In this document: piece after piece, positions 5,451-8,099 of the stretch
Layout: every line of letters starts with the position of its first letter
How positions within the stretch are numbered: position 1 is the stretch's first letter
NCBI GenBank assembly: GCA_902478985.1
Contig: CABSNH010000069.1
Coordinates: 1-8,099, forward strand
Direction: 5' to 3'
DNA from: an uncultured Collinsella sp.
GTDB taxonomy: Bacteria > Actinomycetota > Coriobacteriia > Coriobacteriales > Coriobacteriaceae
Length of the DNA: 8,099 nucleotides
The notes under the pieces: generated by a model
Told to the model about the DNA's origin: nothing
Databases searched by the model: none
What the model saw: only the letters and a program-made list of their open reading frames with translations
Program-made: the position numbers and the translations under genes

Positions 5451-7430
5451 ATGAATCTTCACCTTTCTCAGTCTGATGGCTTTTTGCGTGTGGCGGCGGC
5501 GTCGCCGCGGATTCGCGTGGCCGACGTCGAGGGCAATGCCGAGGTTGCGCTGGCGGCTGTTCGCGAGGCTGCCGAGTGCGGCGTTCGCGCGCTGGTGCTG
5601 CCCGAGCTTAACTTGTGCGGCTATACCGCGGCCGACCTGTTCCATAACCGCACGCTGCTGCATGCCTGTGAGGCCGCTCTGGTACATATCCTCGACGAGA
5701 CTCGTGGGCTGCCGATTGTCTTTACCATCGGTCTTCCCGTTGCAGTTGCCGAGAATATCTACAACTGCGCCGCCGTGTGCTGCGCGGGTGAGCTTTTGGG
5801 CCTCACGGCCAAGAAGTATCTGCCCAACTATGGCGAGTTCTACGAGCGCCGCTGGTTTGCCCCGGCGCCCGCAGATCCCGCGTGGGTCGAGTTTGCCGGT
5901 CAGGGTCCGGTTCCGCTGGGTTCGGGGCTTGTCTACCGCTGCTGTGATGAAGGTGCCGAGGATATGGTGCTGGGCGTTGAGGTCTGCGAGGACCTGTGGG
6001 TGCCGGCGCCCCCTTCGACCGAGATGGCGCTTGCCGGCGCTACGGTGATCCTCAACCCCTCTGCTTCCGACGAGATCATCGGCAAGGCAGACTATCGCCG
6101 CAGCCTTATCTCTAACCAAAGCGCACGCCTGTACTGCGCCTATGCCTACGCGGACGCGAGCGAGGGCGAGTCCACGACCGACATGGTCTTTGCGGGTGAG
6201 AACCTCGTCTACGAAAACGGCTCCAAGCTCGCCGCCACCAAACTGCTTACCTGCGATATGGCCGTCGCCGATATCGATCTTGACCGTCTGGTTGCCGAGC
6301 GCCGCCGCTCGACGACGTGGGCGCGCACGGACGATGCGCCGGAGGCCACGACCGTTGAGTTCTCTTTTGAGAGCACGCTCTCCGAGGCTCCCGTCCTGCG
6401 CAACGCCTGCGACATCGACCGTGTCTTCCCCCGCGCGCCCTTTGTGCCGGCCGACCATGGCGACCTGGCCGAGCGTTGCGAGACCATCCTCGACCTGCAG
6501 ACCGCCGGCCTCAAGACCCGCCTTGCCCATACGGGTACCAAGGCTGCAATCATCGGTCTTTCGGGTGGCCTGGACTCCACGCTGGCACTGCTTGTGACCG
6601 TGCGCGCCTTCGATGCACTGGGGCTGCCGCGCACCGGTATCACGGCCGTGTCCATGCCCGGCTTTGGCACGACGCATCGCACCAAGTCGAACGCCGAGTC
6701 GCTCGCTCGCGACCTAGGTGTGAGCTTCCGCGAGGTTTCGATCCATGCGGCTGTGGAGCAGCACTTCAAGGACATTGAGCACGATCCGACCGTGCAGGAC
6801 GTGACCTACGAGAACAGCCAGGCCCGCGAGCGTACGCAGATTCTGATGGATCTGGCCAATCAGGCTGGCGGTTTTGTCATCGGCACGGGCGACCTGTCGG
6901 AGTTGGCGCTCGGCTGGGCTACCTATAACGGCGACCACATGAGCATGTACGCCGTCAACGCGAGCGTGCCCAAGACGCTTGTGCGCCATCTGGTGCGTTA
7001 TGCGGCTGATGTCTTTGGCGGGCGCATTGCCGAGACACTGCTCGATATCCTCGATACGCCGGTGTCCCCCGAGCTTCTGCCTCCCACGGGCGACGGCGAG
7101 ATTGCGCAGAAGACCGAGGATTTGGTGGGCCCGTACGAGCTGCACGACTACTTCCTCTACTACCTGCTGCGTTTTGGCTTTGAGCCGGGCAAGATCTACC
7201 GCATGGCGCTCAAGAGTTTCGAGGGCGTCTACGACGCCAAGACCGTCCACACGTGGCTGCGCACGTTCTATCGTCGCTTCTTTGCCCAGCAGTTTAAGCG
7301 CAGCTGCCTGCCCGATGGTCCCAAGGTGGGCTCGGTGACGCTCAGCCCGCGCGGCGATTGGCGTATGCCGAGTGACGCCAGCTCGCGTCTGTGGCTTGCG
7401 CAGATCGACGCGCTCAATGCAATTGACTAA
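5451..7430 (+). CDS. nadE: Glutamine-dependent NAD(+) synthetase
   Basis: 659 residues, close to the roughly 680 of the well-studied Mycobacterium tuberculosis enzyme, which it resembles throughout. It performs the last step of NAD synthesis in the cytoplasm: ATP-dependent amidation of deamido-NAD using ammonia from glutamine. The N-terminal nitrilase-fold glutaminase domain (about 1-290) carries the expected triad: Glu52 in LPELNLCGYT, Lys121 in KKYLPNYGEFYERR, and nucleophile Cys179 in VEVCEDLWVP. The C-terminal synthetase domain (about 340-659) has the ATP pyrophosphatase P-loop SGGLDS (371-376), GTGDLSELALGW (478-489), and the conserved end KRSCLPDGPKV ... LSPRGDWRMPSD (616-642). All key residues seem intact. 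The start is fixed by the Shine-Dalgarno at 5439-5443. It is divergent from the membrane-protein gene, ends at its own terminator, and uses typical high-GC codons. Confidence 0.97.
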   Translation: MNLHLSQSDGFLRVAAASPRIRVADVEGNAEVALAAVREAAECGVRALVLPELNLCGYTAADLFHNRTLLHACEAALVHILDETRGLPIVFTIGLPVAVAENIYNCAAVCCAGELLGLTAKKYLPNYGEFYERRWFAPAPADPAWVEFAGQGPVPLGSGLVYRCCDEGAEDMVLGVEVCEDLWVPAPPSTEMALAGATVILNPSASDEIIGKADYRRSLISNQSARLYCAYAYADASEGESTTDMVFAGENLVYENGSKLAATKLLTCDMAVADIDLDRLVAERRRSTTWARTDDAPEATTVEFSFESTLSEAPVLRNACDIDRVFPRAPFVPADHGDLAERCETILDLQTAGLKTRLAHTGTKAAIIGLSGGLDSTLALLVTVRAFDALGLPRTGITAVSMPGFGTTHRTKSNAESLARDLGVSFREVSIHAAVEQHFKDIEHDPTVQDVTYENSQARERTQILMDLANQAGGFVIGTGDLSELALGWATYNGDHMSMYAVNASVPKTLVRHLVRYAADVFGGRIAETLLDILDTPVSPELLPPTGDGEIAQKTEDLVGPYELHDYFLYYLLRFGFEPGKIYRMALKSFEGVYDAKTVHTWLRTFYRRFFAQQFKRSCLPDGPKVGSVTLSPRGDWRMPSDASSRLWLAQIDALNAID

Positions 7431-7458
7431 GGTTGGCTAAATTGAACCAATACGGGGT

Positions 7459-7487
7459 TTGCAAGCGTTACACTTTTGCAATCTGAT
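7459..7487 (+). promoter_or_regulatory. Candidate promoter upstream of the nadE terminator
   Basis: TTGCAA (7459-7464) and TCTGAT (7482-7487) each match 4 of 6 consensus positions and are spaced exactly 17 nt. If used, transcription would begin near 7494, immediately before the hairpin at 7498, and lead toward the aminotransferase gene. No better promoter is seen between the hairpin and that gene, where only about 20 nt remain. Confidence 0.4.
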
Positions 7488-7497
7488 GGCCCGTATC

Positions 7498-7529
7498 GCG
7501 CGGCGCTCTTGTCGGAGCGCCGCGTTTTT
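7498..7529 (+). terminator. Strong intrinsic terminator between nadE and the aminotransferase gene
   Basis: CGCGGCGCTC (7499-7508) pairs perfectly with GAGCGCCGCG (7515-7524), plus one G-U pair at the base, a 6-nt loop, and five Ts (7525-7529). It most simply ends nadE, 68 nt after its stop. It also lies only 19 nt before the next gene's start, inside what could be that gene's leader. Confidence 0.92.
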
Positions 7530-7548
7530 CATATCGAAAGGTGGCACC

Positions 7549-8054
7549 ATGCAGGCATCGCAGCGTCTCGACCGCTTTGGCGCGGAGGTCTTCGCCTCGC
7601 TCAACAACAAACTTCTCGCGCTGAAGGCTCAGGGCAAGACCATTTACAACATGAGCGTGGGCACGCCCGACTTTAAGCCGTACAGCCACGTGGTCGAGGC
7701 GCTCACGCAGGCCGCCCAGGATCCCGAGATGTGGAAGTACGCCCTGCGCGACCTGCCCGAACTCAAGCAAGCCGTGTGCGATTACTATGAGCGCCGCTTT
7801 GGCGTTTCGGGCATTACGCCGTCCATGGTGCAGTCGTGCAACGGCACGCAGGAGGGCGTGGGCCATTTGGGCCTGGCCCTGCTCAATCCGGGTGACACCA
7901 TTCTGGTTCCCGATCCGTGCTATCCGGTCTTTGAGGCGGGTGCGAAGATCGCCGACGCCAAGCTCGAGTACTATCCGCTGGTTGCCGAGCATAATTACCT
8001 GCCCTATGTGGCGGGTATCGATCCCGAGGTTGCCGATCGTGCTAAGTACATGAT
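7549..8054 (+). CDS. PLP-dependent class I/II aminotransferase, N-terminal part (3'-truncated)
   Basis: 168 complete residues of a family usually near 390; the reading frame is still open where the adapter begins. Fold-type I aminotransferases move an amino group using pyridoxal phosphate. Visible family signatures: NMSVGTPDFKP (34-44) at the substrate-binding loop; YALRDLPELKQAVCDYYERRFGV (64-86); NGTQEGVGHLGLALLNPGD (98-116), the cofactor phosphate-binding region and helix; and VPDPCYPVFEAG (120-131). The pattern best recalls LL-diaminopimelate aminotransferase and related Asp/Ala aminotransferases, so a lysine-pathway role is possible but cannot be settled. The PLP-binding lysine lies beyond the window. 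Cys124 replaces the more common Gly in DPGYP. The start is supported by AAAGGTGG (7537-7544) just upstream. Confidence 0.9.
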
Positions 8055-8099
8055 CTGTCTCTTATACACATCTCCGAGCCCACGAGACAGGCAGAAATC
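8055..8099 (-). other. Illumina Nextera P7-side adapter (artefact)
   Basis: Not biological sequence. Bases 8055-8073 are the mosaic end CTGTCTCTTATACACATCT, 8074-8088 are the Read 2 adapter remainder, 8089-8096 (AGGCAGAA) match i7 index N703 as I recall it, and 8097-8099 begin the P7 primer. The frame of the truncated aminotransferase runs through this tail, so residues after Met168 (apart from a split codon) are false. Confidence 0.98.

Noticed and set aside
5340..6677. A 445-residue minus-strand open frame across nadE
   Set aside because: High-GC antisense shadow; nadE has complete catalytic motifs on the other strand and the frame has no recognisable product.

Overview
This window is an assembled piece of a high-GC bacterial chromosome. 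Both ends are capped by Illumina Nextera adapter sequence, so only positions 48-8054 are biological. Gene content and style point to the actinobacterial class Coriobacteriia, most likely a gut Collinsella-type organism. The basis is the high GC in core genes, a two-domain actinobacterial-type glutamine-dependent NAD synthase, short GC-rich intrinsic terminators and purine-rich Shine-Dalgarno sites. The genus is an inference from style and was not confirmed by a search.

Layout, left to right. Positions 48-1025 hold the C-terminal 325 residues of EttA (ABC-F translation factor, + strand), followed by a strong terminator. Positions 1306-2803 hold an AT-richer two-gene unit on the + strand: a Tat-exported cysteine-peptidase-like protein with a propeptide-like N-terminal region, then a small overlapping lipoprotein gene. 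This unit ends at a bidirectional terminator shared with a convergent gene. Positions 2857-4164 (- strand) encode a 435-residue protein with a possible LOTUS/OST-HTH-like N-terminal domain, a basic patch, a long Pro/Glu/Ala/Thr-rich linker and a compact C-terminal domain. Positions 4303-5247 (- strand) encode a membrane protein with a long Ser/Thr/Asp-rich, Lys/Arg-free C-terminal tail. From a divergent intergenic region, nadE (5451-7430, + strand) follows with its own terminator. The start of a PLP-dependent class I/II aminotransferase (7549-8054) is then cut off by the right-hand adapter.

How the parts fit together: ettA, nadE and the aminotransferase are housekeeping genes in separate transcription units, to judge from terminators between them. 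The accessory content is the peptidase/lipoprotein pair and the two unrecognised minus-strand genes. The pair is the best candidate for an undescribed system. It is one translationally coupled unit with lower GC than its neighbours, isolated by terminators on both sides, and codes for an exported papain-like enzyme and a membrane-anchored small beta-rich partner. The layout recalls secreted cysteine peptidases encoded next to their inhibitors (streptopain/Spi, staphopain/staphostatin), but an inhibitor role here is only a hypothesis.
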